Below are positions 35,066 to 47,362 of a DNA stretch of 64,000 bases, piece by piece. Under the pieces are notes generated by a model. That model was given only the letters and a program-made list of their open reading frames with translations, was not told where the DNA came from and did no database searches. The stretch is from Conchocele bisecta (Eukaryota; Mollusca; Bivalvia; Lucinida; Thyasiridae): NCBI GenBank assembly GCA_029237695.1, contig JAQRGA010000164.1, positions 40,085 through 104,084 on the forward strand. The letters run 5' to 3'. Positions within the stretch are counted from its first letter, which is position 1, and each line of letters opens with the position of its first letter. Made by a program: the position numbers and the translations under genes.

Positions 35066-35505
35066 ATTCGATTTATTGGTGTTTAACGGCATAGCAACAG
35101 CTAAGGTCATGTAAGATCGGGCAAACGGGTTCGATCCCATTTTAACCATGCTGTATTAGGAGGGGGGAGGGGGGGGGGGGGGGGGGTGGGGGGGGGGGGG
35201 GGGGGTCACAAAATCAGAACGTAATATTTACATAGAGAACAAATATATTCAGCCCTGAAATTAGAATAACCCGACCTGGTGCCAGGTCCATACCACACCA
35301 AAGTCACTTGATATAGGATTACGAATAATCGTAATACTCACACAAGTGGTATAACCAGATCCAACTGTCACATACAAAATGCCAAAACACGTATGTGAGT
35401 GCCAAACCAGTTCTCCAGTCGGAATTCCAGTAAGGATGAACCCGATCGTTTAATTACCCATCGCATGCTCCCACCTGCCACCCACGCTATGATGGTATCA
35501 GATAC
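35066..35505 (-). mobile_element. SINE-like repeat, copy A (with poly-G tract)
   Basis: Reads from a tail 'ttattggtgtttaacgg' (35072) through 'tagaataacccgacctggtg' to 'catgctcccacctgccaccc'. It is the reverse of copy D at 42438-42787. A G run with few interruptions (35161-35206) interrupts the middle. The family has tRNA-promoter-like boxes in the copy D orientation. Confidence 0.6.
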
Positions 35506-35520
35506 TGAGCAGGAGTTAAA

Positions 35521-35811
35521 CTAGGAGCCTCGCTCGTATTGTCTACGTTTGCCCCGCTGCCACCCACGGTTTCCATAAATACGACAGTCTATGGCAGACA
35601 TATATACATTTAACATGGAATGTAAATGTAACAAAGTTGGGTAATCAATAACATCATGTCCCTTTTTGTATAGATAGCTGTCTATATATCGTGCAGCTGC
35701 ATGGAGATACATATTATTATACCTAGCAATAGTTCCAGTAAGACGGGAACTCATATTTCTAAAACCAGGAAACATATGTTGATTTGATAAGACCCACCTG
35801 TAGACAGGCAA
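35521..35811 (-). CDS. Hypothetical ORF, 96 aa
   Basis: Reads VYRWVLSNQHMFPGFRNMSS, then TIARYNNMYLHAAARYIDSY, and ends basic (RGKRRQYERGS). The composition is protein-like (Tyr, Arg and Leu balanced, amphipathic stretches), unlike the repeat shadows around it. It may be an exon: 'cctgtctacag' precedes it on the minus strand. I recognise no family. It directly adjoins a SINE-like copy, so it could also be repeat-derived. Confidence 0.25.
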   Translation of the reverse strand: MPVYRWVLSNQHMFPGFRNMSSRLTGTIARYNNMYLHAAARYIDSYLYKKGHDVIDYPTLLHLHSMLNVYMSAIDCRIYGNRGWQRGKRRQYERGS

Positions 35812-36533
35812 TGAGTCTATAATTGTTTTAGTTCTCTTTAGATAGTCAAGATGTAAGGTCAGAACTGAATTACAAAGGGTTTGCCCCGTTGGCGGGCATG
35901 AGGCATGCAGCCGAGTGGGATATCGCCATATGACATCATAAACTTAATACATCTTTGAAACTGTTTTTCACATCATGGATATTTATAAAACATAGTGTTA
36001 TAGTGTAAAATAAAAGTGTTATTTAGATTCTGTGAGTTTATTTGAAGAAATCCAAGACAGTGGCGATACAAGACACAACCCCAAGCACGTTAGGTGTGGA
36101 CATACGAGCAGTGCACATACGAAGTTGTATTACATAAACAAGCCAGTGTGTGTGCCATATTTTAATGACATAAAATCTAAAAAATATTTAAAGGTAAGTA
36201 CTTTGTCATCAATAAATTTAAAGTCACCCTTCCAAAAATAATGTGTTTGATAAGTGTGGGCTACCTTGGTTATATACAGGGATATAGACCGTATTTTCAT
36301 TATTAAAATCGGACCGAAAATGTTGACTGTCGATGATTCATGTCAAGTTTTGTTGCACTCTTGTGTGGCGGTTTATGAGAAGAATTTGACCTACTTTTAC
36401 ACAGCGGTCATTTTGGATTAGGCGACGACCTCCAAATTTACAAATCTGACATGACCCCACATAGATCATCCATGTGAAGTTAGACCAACATTGGCCCAGC
36501 GGTTCACAAAAAAAAGACGTTAGAAATATCTAA

Positions 36534-36712
36534 CAAGAACGCCGCCAACGGCATGCATCCCATCGGTGTGGTGGTTGGATCATAAACATGCACATGACAT
36601 TTTAAGCCAAACGCTCATACAGTAAACAAGTCCTAGGAGAATGGAGAACCGCGCACACATCTACTGAAAGTGAAATCTAAGTTATTTGACCTTGACCACA
36701 TGGGTAGGGCGG
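36534..36712 (+). repeat. Dispersed repeat copy ('gccgccaacggcatg' family)
   Basis: Diverged second copy of the 596-726 repeat, ending in 'ttatttgaccttgaccacat'. The surrounding intervals 35812-36533 and 36713-37580 show no gene. Confidence 0.55.
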
Positions 36713-37583
36713 GGAATGAACATATGCATGATGAGAAACCATGTACTGGTATGTACTGAACACGAGGGCCGATGGAAACCATACAGATCCGTCAAGTGGA
36801 GTTAATGACCCGTTCTATCCCTGATCATCGTTTGATTCAAAGCTTATTGTTTCGTAAATGTGATAGAATATATGCATAACTGTTAAACATATATGTGAAC
36901 ACTGCCTCGTTACTGTATCCTATACGGCACATGGAGTGGTCAAGTCGGCCATCTTTGTGTGTTCCAGCAACCAGCCAGTTTCACCTCTTCTGCCGTTTGA
37001 CAAAGAACCCAAAATGTGAAGTAGGACATATGGTATAATGTAGCTAATCACATATGGAAAAGCCAGGAGAACGGACTCGTATGTATTATACTACACCAAA
37101 CAGTAAAATATGTCAGTTTTCTGGACAGGTTTATGCCTGTGTTTTAAACATGAACCACAATTATAAATAGCATCAAACACAGAAAACCACACAACACATA
37201 CCTGCTACTGTGCTGTTATAGCTATCAAATCCAGTGACATGTAAGCAGTTACCCCTCCCCCTCCCCGAGTGTATTGTCCCTGGCGTCTACTCAACTACTA
37301 TGCAAGTACATATGGCTAACATATAGGGAACGTGTACACCAACATAGGCTGTGCATCAGATTGAAAAGTTTACACATACAAATTAATTTTGAGTACGATG
37401 CGAGAAATGCTCATATATCTCATCTTTTGTATAGTTTACTGGCATAATATTTATAACACGACGTTGTCAACATCTGTCCATTAAGTATTGCACCAAATTG
37501 TATTTGGTTTATTGACATATTATTTGCTGTATATGTCAAACACACAAAGTGGTGAAACGGAATGATGCATTGTACATACAAAA

Positions 37584-37796
37584 ATGGCGGAGATGGCAAC
37601 TCAATGCACCATACAGTATACAGTAACGAGACAATATTCACATCACTCTTATGAAGCAATTATCATTGAAGCCAAGTGTATTTTTCTAAGACCCAATTCC
37701 TTAATTGTGAAAGTGAATGGGTTTAATGTTCAGTCACAGCAACAGTTATGGCAATATGGAGACGACCTTGAAATTAAGACTCGTCCAAAAGACTAG
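37584..37796 (+). CDS. Hypothetical small ORF, 70 aa
   Basis: ATG lies in the strong context 'aaaaatggcggagatggc'. The product is MAEMATQCTIQYTVTRQYSH, then EAIIIEAKCIFLRPNSLIV and a polar end. It has no signal peptide, membrane segment or recognised domain. The start context is like that of a first exon, but no donor ends the frame before its stop. Low confidence. Confidence 0.25.
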   Translation: MAEMATQCTIQYTVTRQYSHHSYEAIIIEAKCIFLRPNSLIVKVNGFNVQSQQQLWQYGDDLEIKTRPKD

Positions 37797-37879
37797 TGGG
37801 ATGGAAATACTGACATTTTGATATGCCTAGGGTGGGGATTGAACTCACCACCTCTGGTATTGAAGTCAAAAAAAGAAAG

Positions 37880-38095
37880 CATATCCAGCACTGCAATTTG
37901 AATAACCCGACCTGGTGCCAGGTCCATACCAGTCACTTGGCCCCTTCCCCTAAAATAGGATTACGAATACTCGTAATACTCACATAAGGGGTATAACCAC
38001 ATTCAACCGTCACATACAAGAATGACAACGACGTACATGAGGGCCAAACCAGGTCTCCAGTCGGGATTCGAATCAGGCATGAGAATGGCCGTCAC
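37880..38095 (-). mobile_element. SINE-like repeat, copy B (partial)
   Basis: Shares 'gaataacccgacctggtgcc' and 'aggattacgaatactcgtaa' with copies A and D. The tail is missing. The interval 38100-40600 then has no supportable gene. It contains a tgta/cgta microsatellite (38387-38421), an inverted repeat atagaacgcc/ggcgttctat (38588-38629), a palindrome tgtccaat..attggaca (about 38916-38933) and a C run (39891-39911). Confidence 0.58.
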
Positions 38096-39890
38096 TGAAA
38101 ACATCTGAAAATCCACTAAAATCACCTCACCCCCATTTGTAAAACTATCTAATTTGAGCACACCAGATGGATTCGGAATCATTTTTAAAACGCAAATTAT
38201 GACAAAATCATCTGAGGATGCTCATGCCTGTCGAATAGTGAGAAACACACACACACAGAACACGGGATTGAAGGAAATAATAGATTACATTATATTCAAA
38301 GCATGCACACCAGGTCATGCCATGTTGCACACATAGCCTAATACTATTGTGGTTGTGATAGGCAAGAGGGGATATAGCGTTAGTCCATGTATGTACATGT
38401 ATGTACGTGCGTACGTACGTTAGTAACACCTTTCCCTTTTCAAATAACTTAGAAATTACTTCATCGATTTTGATAATATTTGGCCGCAAGGTGTTTCTAG
38501 GGATGGTGCTTTGTTTTGTGTACAACCCACGTCCGACCGCCCAAGGTCAAGTTAACTGAGGACTTGTGCTTACCTTGTTTTTTTTCATAGAACGCCTATA
38601 TTCTCGTTAATAGTTACTGGCGTTCTATAATTATAACGTCTCCGTGGGCCGAATGGGGTTCGCTGTGGGAAACTTCGTAAAATGAAAGTGTGCCAATACC
38701 AATATGCTATATGTTCGTTCAATATTGAAACATGCTAACACCTGTAAACATTCGATAGGTTATATTAAAATAATAATACGCATGTAATTCGCAAAAAATA
38801 GCTTCCCAATGAAATTTAGTTTAAGTAGATTATCCCGTATGGATCCTCATTTAGAACATCTCGTACCCATATAGTCAATATTTGAACCTTTTTACTAAGA
38901 GCCATAGTGTCATGTGTCCAATTTATTGGACACAGGGCACTTTTTTAATGTAATATACCAACCAGTAACAAATTTAAGTTTAACAAGTAAGCTATTTATT
39001 GCAAAATGCGATTTAAATACATGTGTGACGTCATCCCATATTCCATGTTAATTGTGGTTAATTATAGTTACGCTATGTAAAGTAATTCCGGAAATAAATT
39101 TTTTTAAAATCTAGATACGTTTGCTATCTCCAGAATTCAATCCACTGATAACATACATGTATAAGGAAGTGAGTTTTGTCATTATTTATTTGTTGTTTGC
39201 TTTATTTCATTTTACGTGCCACACGCGTAATAATACAATGATTGGTCATATTGCCGATTACACTGGTCGGATAAGATCCATTGTGAGATTTGCTGTCTTC
39301 ATTGTTGATAAGATCTAAATACGGAAATACAGATACTCACTGTGTACTCAACGATTTGTGAATGGTACAGACGTACATTTCTGCAAAAGTTTCCTAAGGT
39401 TGAGAGGGAAATACGGCGACATTAACGAATCCCAAGACGCATCAATGAGTGACCTACATTTTACATATTAACAATAACACAATAACATAGTCTAACGAGA
39501 ACTGGCTGCCCGACACGAAACATTCGTTTCAGGTAGGAATTATTTCTTTATTACGGTTGACCAATATTGTAATCGTGTTGACTTCGACAGCACTTTTAAC
39601 AATCATTAATGTGTCTAAAAAAACACGCATTTTATTGAACAGTTTTGCTTGTGCCGAGTCATTGGTTTTCGCGACCAATTTTGTTTCAACATTATTGTTG
39701 CTTAAATAATTTATGGTCTGTGTGTTTGTGGCACCTCGCTACTTGTAGATTCAGTTTGAATATACATGTATGTTTTCAGTCCCAACAATTCAATACAAAA
39801 ATCTCTTTTTTTCAACTCCCATTGACACTGTTTATGTTATTATAGTCTATTTAGGCTTTTAGCCACTTAACAAAAACAACTACTTTTATC

Positions 39891-39911
39891 CCCCCCCCCC
39901 CCCCCCCCCCC
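39891..39911 (+). repeat. C homopolymer tract
   Basis: About 21 uninterrupted C residues, G-rich on the other strand. Its length is likely unstable. Confidence 0.75.
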
Positions 39912-40603
39912 AGAAAGTCAAATGTGTTTAAAAAACTGTAACAACAGTGATGGAATAAGTAAAAAATCGTGGTGTGCGAATCCAGGTACACTGACACTGA
40001 CACTGTGCATTTGCACAGCGGTGACTTTTCCCCGAAATATCATGAATATAGGCCGGTGCAGTATTTCTATTAAAGGTACATGCCCACTTAGTAGGCACAA
40101 ACTGTTCTTTATATGGTATTATAATTGTGTCACTATTCCACCAGTTCTAAAACCTACGAGTGCCCGCTATACAGATATAATCATTTAGTAATATAGTAGT
40201 ATATAAGAGTCAAAATGATACGGGTTTCCTATGAAAGCCACCGGCTATTATTATAATTATTATAATTATTATTAATATAAGTCTGCATTTGCTATGAAAA
40301 TATAGTCATCTTTCAAAGTCATTTACAGAAAATGTCACATGGCGTGTTTCAAATAAGATAAATTTAAAAGAATGTGGAGGTTTGTTCAATTACAGCAGCA
40401 TCATACTAAAATAAATATAAAAGTAAAGTCGATACAAATAGTTGCAGAAACATTGTGGTCCCATGAATTGCCAGTCACTCCTTGTACACAGTTCTTTGTC
40501 GTTTAATGCTCTGTTTATGGGTGGCTGAAGACTCTGAAAATGTGAAAAATATATAATTACATCTACAGCATGATAATTAATTATGATTTGTACACATAAT
40601 TAA

Positions 40604-41175
40604 TTTATTAAATGGTGTTTAACAGCCTGTCAACATCTGAAGTTAGAATGACTTGACCAGTAGCCGATTTCACCAACATTGCAAAGTATACTTTTCTAGC
40701 AAAGTATACTTTGAGGGAGTAATCATTTATTTTTCCTGAAATGCATTATTTCATATAGAACTAACAACTGCATATATTTGATGATTAAAAGTATGCAGAA
40801 TTATTACACTAAATTTATTACATTATCATAGCCAAAATGGCTGTGATAATGTAATAAATTCAGTATACCGGTAATAAAAATTAATAAATTCATCCTAAAA
40901 TTGAAAATTTCTCCCTCAAAGTATACTTTGCTAGATAAGTATACCGGTACTTGGCAATGTTGGTGAAAGAGGCTACAGGAGCCAGGTCCTCACTACACCA
41001 GAGTCACTTAGTCCAACTCCCCCAAAGTAGTATGATATTAATCTTACTATTAGTCTTGCTACTTTTCAAATGGGCACCTGAGGGCAAAACCAGGGATATT
41101 GGATTCCGTTGGGATGAAACCCATTGTTAATTTACCATTCGCATCTTCCCAACCAAACACTCGTAGAGCTACAAA
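40604..41175 (-). mobile_element. SINE-like repeat, copy C, interrupted by a MITE
   Basis: Tail 'aaatggtgtttaacagcctg' on the left and body 'ggagccaggtcctcactaca' on the right, split at 40661-40975. It is more diverged than copies A, B and D. Confidence 0.55.
40661..40975. mobile_element. 315-bp MITE with ~60-bp TIRs and CAG target duplication
   Basis: The arms start TAGCCgatttcaccaacatt and end in its inverse (ggtgaaagaGGCTA), with 'caaagtatactttgagggag' in both. CAG flanks both ends (40658-40660, 40976-40978), and removing the element restores the SINE-like sequence. A second hairpin, ttacattatcatagcc/ggctgtgataatgtaa, lies at the centre. Confidence 0.85.
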
Positions 41176-41207
41176 TGAGCTGCATATTTGCATAATTATG
41201 AAATTAG

Positions 41208-41673
41208 CTACTGTCCTAAATTTTACGGCCATATAAACAATACTAAAACACTATTTTTTTCGATAATATTAAATTTTATCAAAATTTAAGAACGAGCCTT
41301 CTTTTTATTTCCTGAAATTTGGTAAAATATTGATTTTATTACGAAAAATGAGTTGTCTATGGGAATTTAACATGGGGGAAAAAAGAAGTGGAGAACCTGG
41401 AGGAGGAGTCGAAAAATAAAAAAATTTGGAAATTGATTCTGAAATCTAAGAAAAAAAGTTACATTTTGAAAATAGGTCCACTATTTATGAAATTAGAAAC
41501 ATTTCCCTATGTGAAATAGTTTTTTCGCAATAAAATCAATATTGGACCAAATTTCACGAAATAAAAAGTACGTTCATTCTTAAATTTTGCTATAATTTAA
41601 TATTATCGAAAAATAAATAGTTTTTGCATAATTTATATAGCTGTAAAATCTGGGCTCGTGAAACAGACAGTAG
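41208..41673. mobile_element. Fold-back MITE, ~465 bp, with ~200-bp arms
   Basis: The left arm (ctactgtc.., 'ttcgataatattaaatttta', 'tattgattttatt') is matched in inverse by the right arm ending gacagtag. Related single-arm fragments occur at about 54090-54290 and 56095-56350. Confidence 0.75.
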
Positions 41674-41819
41674 ATATTGTGTTTGTAAAATATAAAAACT
41701 TTTTTTTTTTGTAAACACTGGGTAACTGTTCCAGCCACGGAGTGAAGTTCCAAAAGGTCATGGTCATATTAGTGGTGTGCTGATAGGCACATCTGTTCAT
41801 GTTATCAAGTGTGTGAATA

Positions 41820-42020
41820 TTAATCCTTACACTGCTGAATTAAATTGTGTTGTCTGCTGTTTATTTTATATTTTCCATTTTTCTCATAAAAAACATGTCT
41901 TGACAGCACTTTAGAATGATTTCCAATGGAAATCATTCTAAAGTGCTGTCAAACCATGTTTTTATTGAGAAAAAAGGCAACATATTAAACACGTTTCGTT
42001 TCCAGCATTCTAACTGTTAA
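41820..42020. mobile_element. TTAA-bounded MITE, copy 1 (piggyBac-like)
   Basis: Begins ttaatccttacactgctg and ends ctaactgttaa. The core is a long perfect hairpin: tgacagcactttagaatgat and its inverse around 41940. Confidence 0.7.
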
Positions 42021-42437
42021 GAAATCTAGTTACGGTATGTCAACCCTTCCAGCACTACATACCTCTAAAGCAGTGTATGCAGACAATGGAGATCCAGATG
42101 TAAGTAATTTCCATATTTTTTAGAGAGAGAAAAACACCCCACTTTTAGCCTGTTTGTTTTAACTGCTCCGGGGGTACCCATGTCCGCATCGAGATTTCGG
42201 TTAACTTTTACATTTAAGTAATTTTCTCAACAACCCCTTGGCCTATGTTCATGAAATTTGGACACAACTTCCTTCGTGCATCACTCGCCACTACCCACCC
42301 ACGATCCACCAGCCCATCCATGTCCTTGACCTACTTTTCCGTTTGAGTTACATGTACATACAGTTATAAATTGTATGCCGTTAAATCTTGTTTCAGAGCT
42401 GAACACATAACGATGCCCAGTAGCGATATCTTACATT

Positions 42438-42787
42438 CACGGTGGGTGGCAGGTGGGAGCATGCGATGGGTAATTTAACGATCGGGGTTCATCCTTACCG
42501 GAATAGCGACTGGAGACCTCGTTTGGCCCTCACATACGTCTGGCATGTATGTGAGTTGAATTAGGTTATACCCCTTATGTGAGTATTATGATTATTCATA
42601 ATCCTATTTCAGGGGAAGGGGCCAAGTGACTTTGGTGTGGTATGGACCTGGCACCAAGTCAGGTTATTCTAATTTCAGGGCTGAATATATATTTTCTCGA
42701 TGTAAATATTCCGTTCTGATTTTGGAAGTGCAAATTTATTATCATCTTAGCTGTTGATAGGCCGTTAAACACCAATAAGCAATAAAA
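42438..42787 (+). mobile_element. SINE-like repeat, copy D (most complete)
   Basis: The head has A-box-like tggcaggtggg (about 42446) and B-box-like ggggttcatcc (about 42484), about 35 bp apart. The body ends 'gccgttaaacaccaataa' followed by an A-rich tail. Such a tail is common in molluscan SINEs as I recall them. The tRNA origin is an inference. Confidence 0.62.
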
Positions 42788-43517
42788 CAATGATCATCCT
42801 ATGCTCAATAAATGTAAATCCAATAATTGTTTACAAGAAAATATTGCTAATGTGTAGTCGTACGATGTCTAGTGAAACAGTCCCCAGCACCGATGACCTT
42901 GGCATTGAGAGGATGTGGTATAATTTAATAGCACACATTTTTCCATCGTCGCTATACATGTACATGTACATGTGAAATATCGCAAAGATTGGAGAGACGG
43001 CAGATAGTCAAGTTATGGTATTTTGGGGTGAAAATACAGACCAGTCTTGTATACAGTTTATCAAACTTGGAAAATCACATGTTGCCATTAAAACTACTAC
43101 ATCATCGGCATAAGAATTAGTGAAATTTTTCAGTCTGAATTCACGTTGATATATAACCGACAAATTCTGTCCATTCTATCATCAAGGATGTCCCGTAAGT
43201 AATTACTCAAAGTGCGATAACCTATTTAAAAGTGAGATATGTGGCTATGACTGGAGAAATGGGACTAATGAGTTTTGCAACCAGTGTAGAAACAGATCAG
43301 CATGTGCATCTGCACAGTCTGATCGGGATCTGCAGTGATCGCAATTCCATCAATAAAACACCTGTCATGCTTCTAACAAGGAATAATAGATTGTTATCAG
43401 TTACATGAGTGTGCTATTTGATCAAGATCTACACTGGTCACAAATTCCATAAGCCCCATTTCTCTGGTCACACCCACATTGACTTCCGTGTCCTACACAC
43501 ATGCATGAACAATTAGA

Positions 43518-44007
43518 ATGAAAAGTCATGCAGAGCATGATGTTATTAGCCAATCAAATCAGGGTAAAGTGCATCGAACATATGTAGGTGTCTCTGGTAA
43601 CATTGTCAATGGTAAACTATTTTCGACCACAGTTCTGTACCCAGCGTTGACATTTTTCTCGATTTTGTGCAGGTTTTGGAAACCCGTTCCCAAATCCATC
43701 CAATAGCAGCAATGCCATAGCAGCAATGTTTTGTTGTCACCATTATGTTGCGAAATATTCCAGCGTAACACCTGTACTGTATGCTCTATTTATCTACAAA
43801 TTACACTCCGCAATACACAAAGTTGTAGTCACTGTGTGTGTGTTTGTCCGAATTCTGTGGCAGCATGCGAGTGGGCGGAGCTACCAGGGCTATATATATC
43901 TAGCGGTTACAGTGTCATCTAAAAATAGACGCAAGCTCCTGCGTATTCAGGCACATGCCCAGATTGGCCTAATGTGCCCCATCCGTGATTTTTTGCGCGA
44001 TGTCGGG
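43518..44007 (+). mobile_element. 1.1-kb non-autonomous element, copy 3, truncated
   Basis: Matches copy 2 from 'atgaaaagtcatgcagagca' to 'gcgatgtcgggcg', then stops exactly where the fold-back block begins. It retains the ~150 bp missing from copy 1. The interval 42790-43517 before it has no supportable gene. Confidence 0.75.
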
Positions 44008-45084
44008 CGTATGGAGTGCCGAGTGTTTCAAAACTTTCATTGCGCGCAAAAGATGTTTTGAAACGTTTGGCAAATCTTTTGCGCGCAAAAGATATTTAGT
44101 TGCGCGCAACAGATTCTCGCCGAATGTTTCAGAACATCTTTTACGCGCAAAAAAATATGAAAACAAAGTTTTGCGCGCAATGAAATTGGCCAAACGTTTC
44201 AAAACTTTCGTTGCGCGCAAAAGATATTGGTTGCGCGCAATACTTTGAAAACCAATTTTTTGCGCGCAATAGATTGTGCCAAACGTTTCAAAAAAAACTT
44301 TTTTTGCGCGCAAAACTTTCGTATATTTGTTTGCGCGTAAAACATTGGTCAGTTGATTTCGTTGCGCGCAATAGATTGTGCCGAACGTTTCAAAACATTT
44401 TTTGCGCGCAAAACTTTCTGTAATCTTTTGCGCGCAACGAAATTGTGCCGTGTGTTTCTAAAGTATATCACGCAAGTTAGGCGTCACAAGACTGAAGTAA
44501 TTACTCTGTTTTATCCCATCGTGGATCGAAAATGTGATGTAGGGATGCATTCGTCTGTCCGTCCGTCCGTCCGTCTGTCTGTCACACTTTTCATTCGCCT
44601 ATAACGGCTTTACCTTAAGAGGTATTCACTTGAAACTTCATACACATGCTTCTCAGCATCCATTGCATCATTTTACACCCGACCCACGCTGTCCCTACGC
44701 CCAAGATCAATGTCAAACGACTTTCGCTTTTCGCTTCAATATATTTACGGAGCAACTCCTTTCACCTACATTGTATAACCTCTTTACTGTAAGAGCTATC
44801 CACTTGAAACTTCATATACACATGCTTCTCATCATCCATTGCATCATTCTACACCCGACACACGCCGCCCCCATGAACACTTTTAAAAATGCTGGCAGGT
44901 TGGATGTTCCCTGTAATGGTCTTTGTATCCAGTTTTAAAAATGGCCGCCAAAGTACCCATTATTCCAAGAATACGATGAAAACTACTCAATATATATATT
45001 TTTTTGTATTCACCAACTAAATGGTTACCACGGTTCATTATGGAACGCCATAGCTGTCTTATGTGGTTGACATTTTCATTATGT

Positions 45085-45900
45085 CCAGTACAAACTACAT
45101 TATGTTCGGTACATGCGACATTATATTCGGTGCAAACAACAATATGTTCGGTACAAACTGCATTATTTTGTTCATTATAAACTACTTATGTTCGGTGCAA
45201 CCTGCATTATGTTCGGTGCAAACTACATTATGTTCGGTGCAACCTGCATTATGTTCGGTGCAAACTACTTTATGTTCAGTGCAACCTGCATTATTTTGTT
45301 CAGTAGAAACAACATTATGTTCGGTGCAAACTACATTATGTTTGGTACATGCGACATTATATTCGGTGCAAACAACTTATGTTCGGTACAAACTGCATTA
45401 TCTTCAGATAACAAACTACATATGTTCGGTGCAACCTGCATTATGTTGAGTAGAAACAACATTATGTTCGGTGCAAACTACATCATGTTCGGTGCAACCT
45501 GCATTATGTTCAGTAGAAACAACATTATGTTCGGTGCAACCTGCATTATGTTCAGGAGAAAGAACATTATGTTCGGTGCAAACTACATTATGTTCGGTGC
45601 AACCTGCATTATGTTCAGTGACATTATGTTCGGTACAAACTTCGTTAAGGTGATGTTCATTCGGATCGACCTCGGATCTTTTTGCCTACGTCGGATGTTA
45701 TGAGGAGTTCCGATTGCATTTTGGCGGTATCCGCGGCGGGAGTAAATTGTATTCCCTTTAATTCTATCTACATAAAGACTTTGAACATAATGCCATATCT
45801 ACTGAACATAATGTATGTTGCACCGAACATAATGTACAATGCACCGAATATAAAGGAGTTTGTACCAATCATAATATACTTTGCACCGAACATATTTGTA
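45085..45900. repeat. 21-bp tandem array with inverted end
   Basis: Units such as 'ttatgttcggtgcaaactac' and 'ttatgttcggtgcaacctgc' repeat every 21 bp (7 codons, hence long spurious frames) to about 45640. The same unit in reverse ('gcaccgaacataatgta') appears at 45785-45900. Confidence 0.88.
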
Positions 45901-45919
45901 GCTTACACAGTACGTGGCT

Positions 45920-47362
45920 CAGTATAGACCCGGATCAGCCCGCGCAATACAGACCCCGATCAGACAGCTCAGTATAGGCTCTGATCAGACTGCTCAGTGT
46001 TAAATCTGATCCGACTGCGCAGTTTCGACTCGGATCAGACTGCTTAGTATAGAACCTGGTCAGATTGCTCAGTATAGACCCTGATCAGACTGCGCAGTAT
46101 ATACCCGGATCAGACTGCTTAGAATAGATCCTTATCAGACTGTTCAGTATAGACCCGTATCAGACTGCCCAGTATAGACCCTTATCAGACTGCTCAGTAT
46201 AGACCCTGCTCAGTATAGACCCTTATCAGACTGCTCAGTATAGACCCTTATCAGACTGCTCAGTATAGACCCTTATCAGACTGCTCAGTATAGACCCTTA
46301 TCAGACTGTTCAGTATAGATCCTTATCAGACTGCGCTAGTATACCGGATCAGACTGCTCAGTATAGTACCTTATCAGACTGCTCAGTATAGACCCTGCTC
46401 AGTATAGACCCTTATCAGACTGCTCAGTATAGACCCTTATCAGACTGCTCAGTATAGACCCTTATCAGACTGCTCAGTATAGACCCTTATCAGACTGTTC
46501 AGTATAGACCCTTATCAGACTGCTCAGTATAGTACCTTATCAGACTGCTCAGTAAAGACCCTGCTCAGTATAGACCCTTATCAGACTGCTCAGTATAGAC
46601 CCTTATCTGATAAGGATCTATGCTGAGCAGTCTGATAAGGGTCTATACTGAGCAGTCTGATAAGGATCTATACTGAGCAGTCTGATAAGGGTATATACTG
46701 AGCAGTCCTGATAAGGGTCTATACTGAGCGGTCTGCTACGGGTCTATACTGAACAGTCTGATACGGGTCTATACTGAGCAGTCTGACAAGGGTCTATTCT
46801 GAGCAGTCTGATAAGGGTCTATACTGAGTAGTCTGACAAGGGTCTATACTGAGCAGTCTGATAAGGGTCTATGCTGAGCAGTCTGATAAGGGTCTATACT
46901 GATAAGGGTCTATACTGAGCAGTCTGAGTAGGATCTATTCTGAGCAGTCTGATAAGGGTCTATACTGAGCAGTCTGATAAGGGTCTATACTGAGCAGTCT
47001 GATACGGGTCTATACTGAGCAGTCTGATAAGGGTCTATACTGTACTGAGCAGTCTGATAAGGGTCTATACTGAGCAGTCTGATAAGGATCTATGCTGAGC
47101 AGTCTGATAAGGGTCTATACTGAGCAGTCTGATAAGGATCTATGCTGAGCAGTCTGATAAGGGTCTATACTGAGCAGTCTGATAATGGATCTATACTGAG
47201 CAGTCTGAGTAGGATCTATACTGAGCAGTCTGATACGGGTCTATACTGAACAGTCTGAGTAGGATCTATATACTGAACAGTCTGATACGGGTCTATACTG
47301 AACAGTCTGAGTAGGGTCTATACTGAGCAGTCTGATACGGGTCTATACTGAACAGTCTGATA
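45920..47362. repeat. 25-bp array that inverts at ~46611 (1.4-kb palindrome)
   Basis: Left half: repeats of 'cagactgctcagtatagacc' plus cttat. At about 46605-46620 the sequence turns over ('cccttatctgataagg'). The right half is the reverse complement repeats ('ataagggtctatactgagca'). Each half has about 28 units. Near-palindromic half-arrays predict a large hairpin or cruciform. Confidence 0.93.

Noticed and set aside
35120..35160. tRNA gene suggested by 'gggttcgatccca'
   Set aside because: Only a B-box-like motif. No cloverleaf, acceptor stem or A box at the right distance, and it lies within a SINE-like repeat.
43985..44423. Overlapping Arg/Ala/Lys-rich frames
   Set aside because: All arise from the TTGCGCGCAA modules and occur on both strands.
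45063..45703. 128- and 196-aa Cys/Phe-rich frames
   Set aside because: Products of a 21-bp (7-codon) tandem array. Two overlapping frames are equally open.
46200..47360. CRISPR-like look of regular short repeats
   Set aside because: Repeats are directly adjacent with no unique spacers, the array inverts, and the genome is eukaryotic.
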